The position numbers and the translations under genes are program-made. Positions 15,864 to 24,423 of a DNA stretch of 64,000 nucleotides are shown here, piece after piece. The stretch is taken from the NCBI RefSeq assembly GCF_001905595.1, contig NZ_LIXI01000002.1:310001-374000 (forward strand), given 5' to 3'. Source of the DNA: Streptomyces sp. CB00316 (GTDB taxonomy: Bacteria > Actinomycetota > Actinomycetes > Streptomycetales > Streptomycetaceae). The stretch's first letter is position 1. Every line of letters starts with the position of its first letter. The notes beneath the pieces are model-generated. The model had not been told where the DNA came from and ran no database searches. It worked only from the letters and a program-made list of their open reading frames with translations.

Positions 15864-15893
15864 GGGCCCCGGATCGATGAGGATCCGGGGCCC
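15864..15893. terminator. Bidirectional terminator between the PstS-like gene and purA
   Basis: A perfect 12-base stem, GGGCCCCGGATC with GATCCGGGGCCC, has a six-base loop. It lies 22 bases after the PstS-like stop and 28 bases past the purA stop on the other strand. Confidence 0.85.
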
Positions 15894-15920
15894 GGGCGGT
15901 CGCCCAAGGAGCAGGTGCTC

Positions 15921-17204
15921 CTACAGGAACGAGTTGATCTGGATCGTCTCGGTCCGGCCGGGGCCGACGCCGATCGCGGAGATCGGGGCGCCCGACATCT
16001 CCTCCAGCGCCTTCACGTACGCCTTCGCGTTCTTCGGCAGGTCGTCGAAGGTCTGGGCCTTGGTGATGTCCTCGGACCAGCCCGGCAGGTTCTCGTAGAT
16101 CGGCTTCGCGTGGTGGAAGTCGGTCTGGTTGTACGGGAGTTCCTCGACGCGCTTGCCGTCGATCTCGTACGCCACGCAGACCGGGATCTGCTCCCAGCCG
16201 GTGAGGACGTCGAGCTTGGTGAGGAAGAAGTCGGTCAGGCCGTTGACCCGGGTCGCGTACCGTGCGATCGGGGCGTCGAACCAGCCGCAGCGGCGGTCAC
16301 GGCCGGTGGTGACACCCCGCTCGCCGCCGATGCGCCGCAGCGCCTCGCCGTCCTCGTCGTGCAGCTCCGTCGGGAACGGACCGGCGCCGACACGCGTCGT
16401 ATAGGCCTTGAGGATGCCGATGACGCGGCTGATCTTCGTCGGGCCGACACCGGCGCCGGTGCAGGCGCCGCCCGCCGTCGGGTTCGACGAGGTGACGAAG
16501 GGATACGTGCCGTGGTCGACGTCGAGCAGCGTGCCCTGGCCGCCCTCGAAGAGCACGACCTTGCCCTCGTCGATGGCATCGTTCAGGATCAGGGTCGTGT
16601 CGGCGACGAACGGCTTGATCTGCTCCGCGTACTGGAGCATGTCCTCGACGACCTTGCCGGCCTCGATGGCCCGGCGGTTGAAGACCTTGGCCAGGAGCTG
16701 GTTCTTCTGCTCCAGGGCCGCCTCCACCTTCTGCACCAGGATCGACTCGTCGTAGAGGTCCTGGACGCGGATCCCCACCCGGTTGATCTTGTCGGCGTAC
16801 GTCGGACCGATACCCCGGCCCGTCGTGCCGATCTTGCGCTTTCCGAGGAAGCGCTCGGTCACCTTGTCGAGCGTGACGTTGTACGGAGTGATCAAATGAG
16901 CGTTGCCGCTGATCAGAAGCTTGGACGTGTCGACGCCTCGCTCGTTCAGACCGCTCAGCTCGGAGAGCAGGACCGCCGGGTCGACCACGACACCGTTCCC
17001 GATGACCGGGGTACAGCCCGGCGACAGGATTCCGGAGGGGAGGAGATGCAGTGCGTACTTCTGGTCGCCTACGACGACCGTGTGACCGGCGTTGTTCCCG
17101 CCTTGGTATCGCACGACATAGTCCACGGATCCACCGAGGAGATCGGTGGCCTTCCCCTTGCCCTCGTCACCCCACTGAGCACCGAGCAGCACAAGTGCGG
17201 GCAC
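15921..17204 (-). CDS. purA: Adenylosuccinate synthetase
   Basis: This 427-residue enzyme converts IMP, aspartate and GTP to adenylosuccinate, the first committed step to AMP. The N-terminus shows the GTP-binding loop [17 protein letters not shown] and the IMP-binding [49 protein letters not shown] and [19 protein letters not shown] follow in the family order. The length matches bacterial PurA. The gene is monocistronic, with terminators on both sides, and is divergent from a DGK-like gene with a hairpin between them (17329-17356). Confidence 0.98.
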   Translation of the reverse strand: MPALVLLGAQWGDEGKGKATDLLGGSVDYVVRYQGGNNAGHTVVVGDQKYALHLLPSGILSPGCTPVIGNGVVVDPAVLLSELSGLNERGVDTSKLLISGNAHLITPYNVTLDKVTERFLGKRKIGTTGRGIGPTYADKINRVGIRVQDLYDESILVQKVEAALEQKNQLLAKVFNRRAIEAGKVVEDMLQYAEQIKPFVADTTLILNDAIDEGKVVLFEGGQGTLLDVDHGTYPFVTSSNPTAGGACTGAGVGPTKISRVIGILKAYTTRVGAGPFPTELHDEDGEALRRIGGERGVTTGRDRRCGWFDAPIARYATRVNGLTDFFLTKLDVLTGWEQIPVCVAYEIDGKRVEELPYNQTDFHHAKPIYENLPGWSEDITKAQTFDDLPKNAKAYVKALEEMSGAPISAIGVGPGRTETIQINSFL

Positions 17205-17328
17205 AGGCGTACACCCCTTCCGGGCGGGGCATGTCCAAGGTCAGGGGGCGTACGTAAAGGTCGTACCTGCCGCACGACGATGTACGGCAAAGCCTGAGCC
17301 GTCGAACCGGGTGCCCCGGAATAGACGA

Positions 17329-17356
17329 AGCCCCTGGCGCAATAGCGCAAGGGGCT
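17329..17356. promoter_or_regulatory. Hairpin between divergent purA and DGK-like genes
   Basis: Arms AGCCCCTGGCGC (17329-17340) and GCGCAAGGGGCT (17345-17356) pair with one mismatch around AATA. It sits 125 bases before purA and 34 bases before the DGK-like start. It could be an attenuator in either leader, or the terminator of an unseen short transcript. Function is not shown by sequence alone. Confidence 0.6.
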
Positions 17357-17390
17357 CTTGCACCAAGATGCTACCCGAGGAAGGACCGAG

Positions 17391-18272
17391 GTGTCGGCTG
17401 CAGAGCCCCCCGGCGACGGCGACGACCAGCTTCTGGTGGTCATCGACCCGGTCGCCCGCCGGACCGACGGCGAGTCCGTCCGTATCGCGAAGGACGTGCT
17501 GAGCGCCGGCTCGCACGCCAAGATCTGCCTTCCGGACACCCCGGAGGAGTTCGCCCGGGCCCTGTCCCGGCGGGGTTCGCGCCGCCCGGTGGTGGTCGGC
17601 GACGACCACGCGCTGCTGCGTGCCGTGGCCCAGCTCCACCGGGAGCGGGAGCTCGCCGGGGGCGTCCTCTCCCTGATCCCCGTGGGGGCCGCGCACGCCC
17701 TGGAGGTGGCCCACGCCCTCGGCGTGCCCCGGGGCGCGGTGGCGGCCGCGCGGACGGCGCTGGACGGGGCGGTGCGGCGGCTGGACCTGCTGGTGGACGA
17801 CAGCGACGGCGTGGTGCTCGGCCGGCTGTGCATCCCCGCCCCCACGCCGGCACCCGGCGCGGGGGCCCCGCACGCGGGCGTCACGGCCGTCTGGGACACC
17901 TGCCGCTCCCTGATGACGTCCCTGGTCCGCCCGGCGGCCCCGGGCGCCGCCACGGCACCCCCGGGGACGTACCGGCTGCGCGTCGAGGCGGACGGGGTGC
18001 TGCTGAGCGACCTGGACGCGCCCGTGCGGGGCGTCTCGGTGCTCTCCCAGGGCGACGGGGGCCTGGCCGACGTGGTCGTGCGCACCTCGGACGGCGAGGA
18101 CGTCACGGTGGAGGCCAAGGCCGTCACCGTCTCGGGCGCGGACTTCCGCTACCGGGCCGACATACAGACCGGGGGCCCGGTCCGGACCCGGACGTGGACC
18201 GTGCGGGCGGGCGCCTGGGGGCTGATGCTGCCTCTCCCGGCGAGCGCGGACGGGGCGACGGGAGGACGCTAG
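17391..18272 (+). CDS. Diacylglycerol-kinase-like catalytic domain protein
   Basis: The protein has about 293 residues. The N-terminal half follows the DAGK/NAD-kinase fold: LLVVIDPVARRTDGES, RPVVVGDDHALLRAVAQLH (in place of the usual GGDGT) and LSLIPVGAAHALEVAHALGV. The C-terminal half has the beta-rich lipid-kinase region. GDDHA instead of GGDGT means a key nucleotide-binding motif is altered, so catalytic activity is doubtful. GTG 17391 has GAGGAAGGACCGAG in front. Conserved beside purA in streptomycetes as I remember it, but without a known role. Confidence 0.75.
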   Translation: MSAAEPPGDGDDQLLVVIDPVARRTDGESVRIAKDVLSAGSHAKICLPDTPEEFARALSRRGSRRPVVVGDDHALLRAVAQLHRERELAGGVLSLIPVGAAHALEVAHALGVPRGAVAAARTALDGAVRRLDLLVDDSDGVVLGRLCIPAPTPAPGAGAPHAGVTAVWDTCRSLMTSLVRPAAPGAATAPPGTYRLRVEADGVLLSDLDAPVRGVSVLSQGDGGLADVVVRTSDGEDVTVEAKAVTVSGADFRYRADIQTGGPVRTRTWTVRAGAWGLMLPLPASADGATGGR

Positions 18273-18310
18273 AAGGGTACGTACGGGAATCGGCCGCGGA
18301 GGTGACCGCC

Positions 18311-18598
18311 ATGACCAGCACCGTCATGCCCCGAGTCGCTGTCGGATGGCACATCGACCTCGAATTCGAGGAGGACTCGCACCGCACCCGCGCGGCGGCC
18401 CTCGTCCGCCTCCCCGACGGAACCGAGGTACGCGCGCACGGCTACGCCAGCCGCCACCCCTCGGACGAGGACCAGCAGCGGGTCGGCGAGGAGATCGCGG
18501 GAGCCAGAGCCCTCAACGAACTGGCGATGAAGCTGCTGACCAAGGCCCACGACGAGATCGACGAGGCCTCGGGCCGGACGTCGTACCCGTTGACGTAG
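18311..18598 (+). CDS. DUF1876 domain protein
   Basis: A 95-residue single-domain protein. The features typical of DUF1876 are the opening VGWHIDLEFEEDSHRTRAAA, then LVRLPDGTEVRAHGYASRHP and the helical end ARALNELAMKLLTKAHDEID. The fold resembles a double-stranded RNA-binding-like beta-alpha unit, but no biochemical role is known. The gene starts 38 bases after the DGK-like gene and may be co-transcribed with it. Confidence 0.85.
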   Translation: MTSTVMPRVAVGWHIDLEFEEDSHRTRAAALVRLPDGTEVRAHGYASRHPSDEDQQRVGEEIAGARALNELAMKLLTKAHDEIDEASGRTSYPLT

Positions 18599-18626
18599 GC
18601 CATACTTCAGCCCCTCCGGCATTCCC

Positions 18627-18665
18627 GCCCCTCCGGCGTTCGAGGGGCGGGGGTCCGGGGGCAGC
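18627..18665 (+). repeat. Dispersed 39-bp intergenic repeat, copy 1
   Basis: The element begins GCCCCTCCGGCGTTCGAGGG and ends GGGGGCAGC. It matches 28701-28739 on the opposite strand at 36 of 39 positions. It can fold (GCCCCTCCGGCGTTCGAGGGGC) and lies just after the DUF1876 stop, suggesting a mobile or terminator-like palindromic repeat of the REP/MITE kind. Confidence 0.8.
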
Positions 18666-18718
18666 GCCCCCGAAACGCGGGCGGAACCGCCCGCCCACCC
18701 CACCGCGTCCCCCCGCAC

Positions 18719-19054
18719 ATGGAGACCCGACAAGAAGCCGTCACCGGCACCATCGGCTGCGCGGCCGCCGCCCTCGGCACCCTCGTCGGCATCGCGGCCT
18801 GGCTCCCGTACGGCAGGAAGGGCCTCTTCGGCGCCTTCGAGGGCGAGACCAACGCGGACGTCTTCTGGCTGGGCCTGCCCGTGATGGCCCTCGGCGGAGC
18901 CGCCACCGCCCTGGCCGCCCTCGCCGCCGCCCGGCGCCACTGGCACCTCGCAGCCGGCCTGGCGGCCGCCACCGCGGGGCTCGCCGCCTTCGGGTACGCC
19001 TTCGACGTCCTGGCCGCCCCCCAGGCACTCCAGGACTGCGGCCCGCCCTGCTGA
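18719..19054 (+). CDS. Small membrane protein of unknown function
   Basis: The 111-residue protein has three hydrophobic segments: IGCAAAALGTLVGIAAWLPY, VFWLGLPVMALGGAATALAALAAA and LAAGLAAATAGLAAFGYAFDVLAA. It ends with a CGPPC motif. No family is recognised. The ATG has no strong ribosome-binding site. The good fit of hydrophobic segments and the lack of a better frame support it as real. It converges on the P450 gene with only 16 bases between the stops. Confidence 0.6.
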   Translation: METRQEAVTGTIGCAAAALGTLVGIAAWLPYGRKGLFGAFEGETNADVFWLGLPVMALGGAATALAALAAARRHWHLAAGLAAATAGLAAFGYAFDVLAAPQALQDCGPPC

Positions 19055-19070
19055 CCGGGCGCCTGGCGCC

Positions 19071-20276
19071 CTACACCTCCACCACCAGCTCCTTCAGCCC
19101 CCGGATCACGTACCCCGGCTGCCACTCAGGCTCCGCCACCATCCGCATCGCGGGCGCCTTCCGCAACAACTCGCCGAAGGACGCCGCCAGTTCGAGCCGC
19201 GCCAGTGGAGCGCCCAGGCAGTAGTGGATGCCCGCGCCGAGCGAGACGTGCTGGTTGTCCGGCCGGGTCAGGTCCAGCCTCTCCGGGTCCGTGAACCGCT
19301 CCGGGTCCCGGTTGGCCGAGCCGAACAGCAGCGCCACCTCCGCCCCGCGCCCGATCACCTGGCCGTCGACCTCGATGTCGTCCAGCACCCACCGCTCGAA
19401 CAGCTGCAACGGGGTGTCGTAGCGCAGGAGTTCCTCCACAGCCGTCGGCAGCGACGCGGGCGCGGCACGGAGCGCGGCGAGCTGCTCCGGGTGGTGGAAG
19501 AGCGTGCGCCAGCCGTTGACCGTGGTGTTCACCGTCGCCTCGTGACCCGCGTTCAGCAGCAGCACGCACGTGGAGACCATCTCCTGCTCGGTCAGCCGCT
19601 CCCCGTCGTCGTGGGCGGCGATGAGCGCCGAGATCAGGTCGTCGCCGGGGGCGGCGCGCCGCTCGGCGATGAGCCCGCGCAGGTAGGCGGAGAACTCCTC
19701 CGACGCGCGGACCGCCGCCTTCGCCGTCTCCTCGGACGGGTTCAGCTCGTACATCCCGCAGATCGCCGCCGACCAGGGCCGCAGCGGCCCCCGGTCCTCC
19801 TCCGGCACGCCCAGCATCTCCGCGATCACGGCGACCGGCAGCGGTTCGGCGACCTCCGCCAGCAGGTCGCCGCCGCCCTTGGCCACGAACGCGTCGACCA
19901 GCCCGGCCGCCAGCCGCCGTACGGTCGGGGCGAGGTCCTCGACCGTACGCGGGGTGAACGCCTTGGAGACGAGCCGCCGGATGCGGGGGTGGTCGGGGGC
20001 CTCCAGGTCGAGCAGCCCCTGCCCGTTGAGCGTGGTGAACGGCTCGTGCGCGGCGGGCGGCGGCGTACGGCCGAACTCCTCGTGGGTGAAGCGGTGCAGA
20101 TACGTACGGCCCAGGCGCCGGTCGCGCAGCAGGGCCGATACGTCGGTGTGGTGCGGGATCAGCCACTGCCCGGTCGGCTCGAACCAGTGCGCCCGGCCGG
20201 CGGCGCGCAGGGCGGCATAGGCGGGGTAGGGATCGGCGACGAACGCGGGCGACCATGGGTCGAAGGACACGTGCAT
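19071..20276 (-). CDS. Cytochrome P450 (CYP107-like)
   Basis: This is a soluble bacterial P450 of 401 residues. The I-helix oxygen-binding motif is LLNAGHEATVN (AGxET class), the K-helix is EELLRYD (ExxR), and the haem loop is HVSLGAGIHYCLGAPLA, with Cys as thiolate ligand. The usual first Phe of FxxGxxxC is Leu. The N-terminus (FDPWSPAFVADPYPAYAALR) is that of a full-length class I P450. There is no adjacent ferredoxin, so electron partners are encoded elsewhere. It is probably a secondary-metabolite or xenobiotic hydroxylase; the substrate is unknown. The response regulator gene is 57 bases upstream on the same strand, so read-through is possible. Confidence 0.93.
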   Translation of the reverse strand: MHVSFDPWSPAFVADPYPAYAALRAAGRAHWFEPTGQWLIPHHTDVSALLRDRRLGRTYLHRFTHEEFGRTPPPAAHEPFTTLNGQGLLDLEAPDHPRIRRLVSKAFTPRTVEDLAPTVRRLAAGLVDAFVAKGGGDLLAEVAEPLPVAVIAEMLGVPEEDRGPLRPWSAAICGMYELNPSEETAKAAVRASEEFSAYLRGLIAERRAAPGDDLISALIAAHDDGERLTEQEMVSTCVLLLNAGHEATVNTTVNGWRTLFHHPEQLAALRAAPASLPTAVEELLRYDTPLQLFERWVLDDIEVDGQVIGRGAEVALLFGSANRDPERFTDPERLDLTRPDNQHVSLGAGIHYCLGAPLARLELAASFGELLRKAPAMRMVAEPEWQPGYVIRGLKELVVEV

Positions 20277-20333
20277 GACCCGACGCTACCCGCGTCCGCC
20301 GCCACCGCAAGGGGGTCTGCCCGTCCTGGGGCG

Positions 20334-20999
20334 CTACCCCGGCGTGACCAGCCTCGCCTCGTACGCGAACACCGCCGCCTGCGTCCGGTCGCGCAGCCCC
20401 AGCTTCACCAGGATCCGGCTCACATGCGTCTTGATCGTGGACTCCGCGACGATGAGGTGCGAGGCGATCTCCGCGTTCGACAGCCCCTGCGCGATCAGGA
20501 CGAGCACCTCCGTCTCGCGCTCCGTGAGATCCCCGATCCGGGCGAGGGCGGGCGGCCGCGGGGCCTCCGCGAGCTTGGAGAACTCGGTGATCAGCCGCCG
20601 GGTGACGGTCGGCGCGAGCAGCGCCTCGCCCGAGGCCACCACCCGTACGCCGTCCGCGAGCTGCCGGGCCGAGGCGTCCTTCAGGAGGAAGCCCGAGGCC
20701 CCGGCCCGCAGCGCCTGGTACACGTACTCGTCCAGGTCGAAGGTGGTCAGGACCAGCACCTTGGCGTCCGCGTCCTGGGCGACGATCTCGCGGGTGGCCT
20801 CGATGCCGTTCATCTCGGGCATCCGGATGTCCATCAGGACGACGTCCGGACGCAGGGCGGCGACCTGGGAGACGGCCTGACGTCCGTCCACCGCCTCCCC
20901 CACGACGGTGATCCCGGGCATCGCGTTGAGCAGGACGGAGAAGCCCTCGCGGACCATCATCTGGTCGTCGACGATCAGGACCCGGATGTCGGTGCTCAT
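20334..20999 (-). CDS. NarL/LuxR-type response regulator
   Basis: The protein has 221 residues. The receiver domain has the acidic pair in VLIVDDQMMVREGF, the phosphorylated Asp in DVVLMDIRMPEMNG, the Thr in LVLTTFDLDEYVYQ and the Lys in GASGFLLKD. The C-terminal LuxR HTH is LTERETEVLVLIAQGLSNAE. It overlaps the histidine kinase gene by four bases, which makes a coupled two-component system. Target genes are not evident from the window; the downstream P450 is one possibility. Confidence 0.95.
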   Translation of the reverse strand: MSTDIRVLIVDDQMMVREGFSVLLNAMPGITVVGEAVDGRQAVSQVAALRPDVVLMDIRMPEMNGIEATREIVAQDADAKVLVLTTFDLDEYVYQALRAGASGFLLKDASARQLADGVRVVASGEALLAPTVTRRLITEFSKLAEAPRPPALARIGDLTERETEVLVLIAQGLSNAEIASHLIVAESTIKTHVSRILVKLGLRDRTQAAVFAYEARLVTPG

Positions 21000-22351
21000 G
21001 CGCTGCCGTCCCGTTCGATGACGAGCGTTTCCGCCACGGTACCCCGGTCGTCCCGCTCGTCCGGCTCGCTCTCCGCCGGCGGTACGGGCAGGAACACCGC
21101 GACCTCGTACCCGCCGTCCTCCGCCGCCGCGGCCGTCATGGCGCCGTTCAGCATCGCGACCCGCTCCCGCATCCCGGTGATCCCGTGCCCGGCCCCCGGG
21201 GACGGCTTGACCAGGCCCCTCGGGGGCCCGTTGACGATCCGCAGCCCGATCCCGCCGAGCACGTACGCGATCTCGACCCGGGCGGTGGCGCCCGGCGCGT
21301 GGCGCAGGGTGTTGCTGAGGGCCTCCTGGATGATCCGGTACGCCGACAGCTCGACGCCCTGGGGCAGCTCGCGGACGGCTCCGGTGATCACCTTCTCCGT
21401 CTCCAGGCCCGTCTCGCGGACGTTGTCCAGGAGCCCGTCGAGGACGGCGAGGGTGGGCTGCGGGGCGTCCGGTGCCTCGTAGTCCTCAGCCCGCACCACT
21501 CCGAGGACGCGGCGCAGCTCGGTGAGGGCGGCCACCGCGTTCTCCCGGATGGTGACGAAGGCCTGCTCCAGCTCGGGCGGCGGGTTCTCCACCCGGTAGG
21601 GGGCGGCCTCCGCCTGGATCGCGACGACCGACATGTGGTGGGCGACCACGTCGTGCAGCTCCCGGGCGATGGTGGTGCGCTCCTCCAGCAGCGTGCGCCG
21701 GTCCCGCTCGACGGCGGTGACGGTGCGCTGCACGGTGACCTCGCGCTCGGCTTCCCGGACCTCCTGCGCGGCGTCGCGCCGGATGTGGATCAGGGCGACG
21801 ACGAGCAGAGCGAAGGCCGAGAGGACGGCCATGGGCGCGGTGACGGACGGGTCCCCGCCCTCCAGCAGCAGTCCGAACAGCAGGGTCAGCGTCCACATCC
21901 AGGCCGCTGTACGGGGCCGGGTCCTGGCGGCCACGACCACCATGACCACCACCTGCGCGAGGAAGGCGCTGGGCCCCCACAGCCCGTCGCTGCCCAGGAT
22001 CGCGCAGAAGATCGTCGCGAGCATCGATCCCCAGAACGCGGCGACCGGCCTGACCAGGGTCATCGCGACCGTGATCGCGGGCACGAAGCCCATGAGGAAC
22101 CGGTAGTGCCAGTTGGCCATTCCCGCCGTCAGCACGATCAGGGCGGCGCCCAGCACCAGGGCGTGCGGGGTCCAGACGACGGCCCGCTTCAGCCCCTCGG
22201 GCAGCCGGCGTATGAAACGCCCCTCCGGCGAGAGGGGCGGCAGCGGGCGGTAGGCGAACACATGGCGGAAGAGGTCTTCCCGCAGGCCTTCCATCGCGCC
22301 TTCGGCCGCCCGGAGCTCCGGGCTACTGGTCTTCGTCTGGGTCTCGGTCAC
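20996..22351 (-). CDS. Two-component sensor histidine kinase (HisKA_3 type)
   Basis: The protein has 451 residues. The N-terminal half has about six membrane helices (including LVLGAALIVLTAGM and AVLSAFALLVVALIHI) with little extracytoplasmic sequence. A linker then leads to the dimerisation/phosphoacceptor motif ARELHDVVAHHMSVVAIQ, with the phosphorylated His in ELHD. The ATPase domain shows IQEALSNTLRHA and the G-box GHGITGMRERVAML. It pairs with the response regulator by a four-base overlap. The lack of a sensor domain suggests it senses the membrane or an intramembrane signal, as in cell-envelope stress kinases. Confidence 0.95.
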   Translation of the reverse strand: MTETQTKTSSPELRAAEGAMEGLREDLFRHVFAYRPLPPLSPEGRFIRRLPEGLKRAVVWTPHALVLGAALIVLTAGMANWHYRFLMGFVPAITVAMTLVRPVAAFWGSMLATIFCAILGSDGLWGPSAFLAQVVVMVVVAARTRPRTAAWMWTLTLLFGLLLEGGDPSVTAPMAVLSAFALLVVALIHIRRDAAQEVREAEREVTVQRTVTAVERDRRTLLEERTTIARELHDVVAHHMSVVAIQAEAAPYRVENPPPELEQAFVTIRENAVAALTELRRVLGVVRAEDYEAPDAPQPTLAVLDGLLDNVRETGLETEKVITGAVRELPQGVELSAYRIIQEALSNTLRHAPGATARVEIAYVLGGIGLRIVNGPPRGLVKPSPGAGHGITGMRERVAMLNGAMTAAAAEDGGYEVAVFLPVPPAESEPDERDDRGTVAETLVIERDGSA

Positions 22352-22446
22352 GTTTCCACGGTAGGCGGCGGCGGAGTGAGGGTCGTCCCTATCGATGCTG
22401 ATTCCGGGGCGTCCCTCTCAAGGACTACGCGCCCTACTCGCGCCCC

Positions 22447-22472
22447 GGGGCGGCGCCCCCCGGCGCCGCCCC
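22447..22472. terminator. Terminator after the NmrA-like gene
   Basis: A perfect 11-base stem, GGGGCGGCGCC with GGCGCCGCCCC, has the loop CCCC. It begins 18 bases beyond the stop of the minus-strand gene at 22490 and separates it from the kinase promoter. Confidence 0.85.
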
Positions 22473-22489
22473 AGCCCGTTCCCCGGCCC

Positions 22490-23311
22490 CTACGGACGGA
22501 AGAATTCCGCGTTCTCCCCGGCCCACTGCGCGAACGTCCGGGCCGGCCGTCCGGTGACCTTCTCGACGGTGTCGATCACGGTCCTCCCCTCCGGCGGGGT
22601 GTCCCGGTAGACCTCGATCAGGAACGCGATGACGTCCTCGGGCATCGCCTTGGCCCGCCAGCCGGTGACCGCCTCCTCCTCGGTGAGCTCCACCAGCCCG
22701 ATCTCCCGGCCTCGCGCCGCCGCGATGGCCGCCACCTTGTCGCCGACGGTCAGCGCCTGCGGTCCGGTGATCAGGTACACCTGGCCGCCGTGGCCGTCCT
22801 CGGTGAGCGCCGTCGCCGCGACCGCGCCGATGTCGGACTCGTGGACCATCGCGCTCAGCCGGTCGACGAAGGGCTCGCGGACCACACCCTCGGCCTTGAT
22901 GCCCGGCGCCCACTCCAGGGCGTTCGCCATGAACTCGACCGGCATGACGACGGTCCACGCGAGCCCGCTCTCCCGTACCGCGGTCTCCATCGGGGTGTCC
23001 CCGCCGCCGTTGAGGACGGTCACCCGGCGCACCCCCGCCGCGCGGGCCCGCTCCATGATCTCCTCGCCGGTCGTCAGCGGGGCGAAGAGGCCGCCGTCGA
23101 AGGTGATCAGGTGCAGCCCGGTCACGCCCTCCAGCGCGCTCTCCAGCGACGCCGGGTCGGCGAGGTCACCGCGGACCACGTCGACGCCCGCGGGGAACTC
23201 CGCACGCGCCGGGTCGCGCGTCACGGCCCGGACGGGCTCGCCGCGCTCCAGCAGTTGCTCGACCACTCGACGGCCGACCGTTCCCGTGGCTCCGGTCACC
23301 AGGATCGTCAT
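22490..23311 (-). CDS. NmrA-like NAD(P)-binding protein
   Basis: The 273-residue atypical short-chain dehydrogenase has the N-terminal dinucleotide motif MTILVTGATGTVGRRVVEQL (GxxGxxG). The rest follows the NmrA/azoreductase-like branch: VRAVTRDPARAEFP, VVRGDLADPASLE and IGAVAATALTEDGHGGQVYL. The classical YxxxK pair is not evident. Such proteins act as NADPH sensors or reductases for quinones and dyes. It is a single gene with its own terminator; no partner is obvious. Confidence 0.88.
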   Translation of the reverse strand: MTILVTGATGTVGRRVVEQLLERGEPVRAVTRDPARAEFPAGVDVVRGDLADPASLESALEGVTGLHLITFDGGLFAPLTTGEEIMERARAAGVRRVTVLNGGGDTPMETAVRESGLAWTVVMPVEFMANALEWAPGIKAEGVVREPFVDRLSAMVHESDIGAVAATALTEDGHGGQVYLITGPQALTVGDKVAAIAAARGREIGLVELTEEEAVTGWRAKAMPEDVIAFLIEVYRDTPPEGRTVIDTVEKVTGRPARTFAQWAGENAEFFRP

Positions 23312-23399
23312 TGCGGGTCTCCTTCGTTCGGTTCGACATCAACCAACCTAGGGACCCTCGCGGTCAGCTTCTGTCCGCAACGAACGGTGGGCTTCAGGC

Positions 23400-24287
23400 T
23401 CACCACGCCAGCTGCGTGATCTCCTCCGCCACGATCGCGCAGGCGTCGGCGGCCGGGTCGATCAGCGGGAAGTGCCCGACGTCGCCGAGCAGCGTGAGCC
23501 CGACCATCTCGCCGGACTTCGCCGCCGCGTCGACGTACGCCTCCGAGACGGCCAGCGGGACGACGATGTCCTCCTCACCGTGCACGATCGCGGTGGCGAT
23601 CCCGGTGGGCAGCAGGGCGGCGGGGTCGGCCTGGGCCGTACGGACCTCCGACTCCCCCCCCTCCCCCAGGAGTTGGGTGACCGCACCGCCGCACACCCCC
23701 AGCTCCACCGACGTGGCGAAGTCCGCGATCGGGGCCAGCGCGACGACCCCGCGCAACGGGGGAGGGGCGGGCAGGCGCCACGGCGAGCCCTCGGGCAGCA
23801 CATGGCGCGCCGCCGCCCAGAGCGCGAGGTGCCCGCCCGCGGAGTGCCCGGTGACCACGATCCGGCGGACGTCGGCCTCCGGCAGCTCCCGGGCGGCCAG
23901 GGCCGGTACGGCGTCGAGCGCGGCGGCCACGTCGTCGAAGGTCTCCGGCCAGCGCCCCGCGACGGGGTCGGCGCCGTCCGCGAGGGGCACCTGACCGCCC
24001 TCCTCGCCGCCGCGCCGGTACTCCACGCTCGCCACGGCGAAGCCCCGCCGGGCCAGGAAGTCCGCGAGCGGGGAGACGTGCGCCCGGTCGTAGGGGGCCC
24101 GCCAGGCGCCGCCGTGCAGCAGGACGACGAGAGGGGCGGCGGTGCGGCCGTCGCGCGGGGCGTAGAAGTCGATGACCTGGTCGGGGTGGTCGCCGTAGGC
24201 GGCGGTCCGGTCGGGGGCGACCACCGGATGCGCGAGCGCCGACTCGGTCTCGGCGTCGTCCCGATCACGCGCGGCAGAATCCGACAT
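23400..24287 (-). CDS. Alpha/beta hydrolase, candidate kynurenine formamidase
   Basis: This 295-residue alpha/beta-hydrolase has the oxyanion motif LLHGGAWR and the nucleophile elbow GHSAGGHLALW. It has a late acid/His region with IVHGEEDIVVPL and LGDVGHFPLIDP. HGGxW plus GHSAGG is the signature of the esterase/kynurenine formamidase group. It lies 136 bases behind kynU in the kynA-kynU direction, so it may supply the missing step from N-formylkynurenine to kynurenine. That role is inferred from position. ATG 24287 is preferred because AGGACGG stands nine bases in front; a TTG at 24296 is the alternative. Confidence 0.8.
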   Translation of the reverse strand: MSDSAARDRDDAETESALAHPVVAPDRTAAYGDHPDQVIDFYAPRDGRTAAPLVVLLHGGAWRAPYDRAHVSPLADFLARRGFAVASVEYRRGGEEGGQVPLADGADPVAGRWPETFDDVAAALDAVPALAARELPEADVRRIVVTGHSAGGHLALWAAARHVLPEGSPWRLPAPPPLRGVVALAPIADFATSVELGVCGGAVTQLLGEGGESEVRTAQADPAALLPTGIATAIVHGEEDIVVPLAVSEAYVDAAAKSGEMVGLTLLGDVGHFPLIDPAADACAIVAEEITQLAW

Positions 24288-24423
24288 GCTGCTCAACCGT
24301 CCTATGCCTGTGTCCTGTGGCTGTGCCCTGTGCCTGTGTCAGGTGCCCAACTGGGTTGACCTGCGGGGACGGTACCAGTGATCGGCACCGTCCCCGCCCG
24401 GTCGCACAGGCGTCGACGATCCG

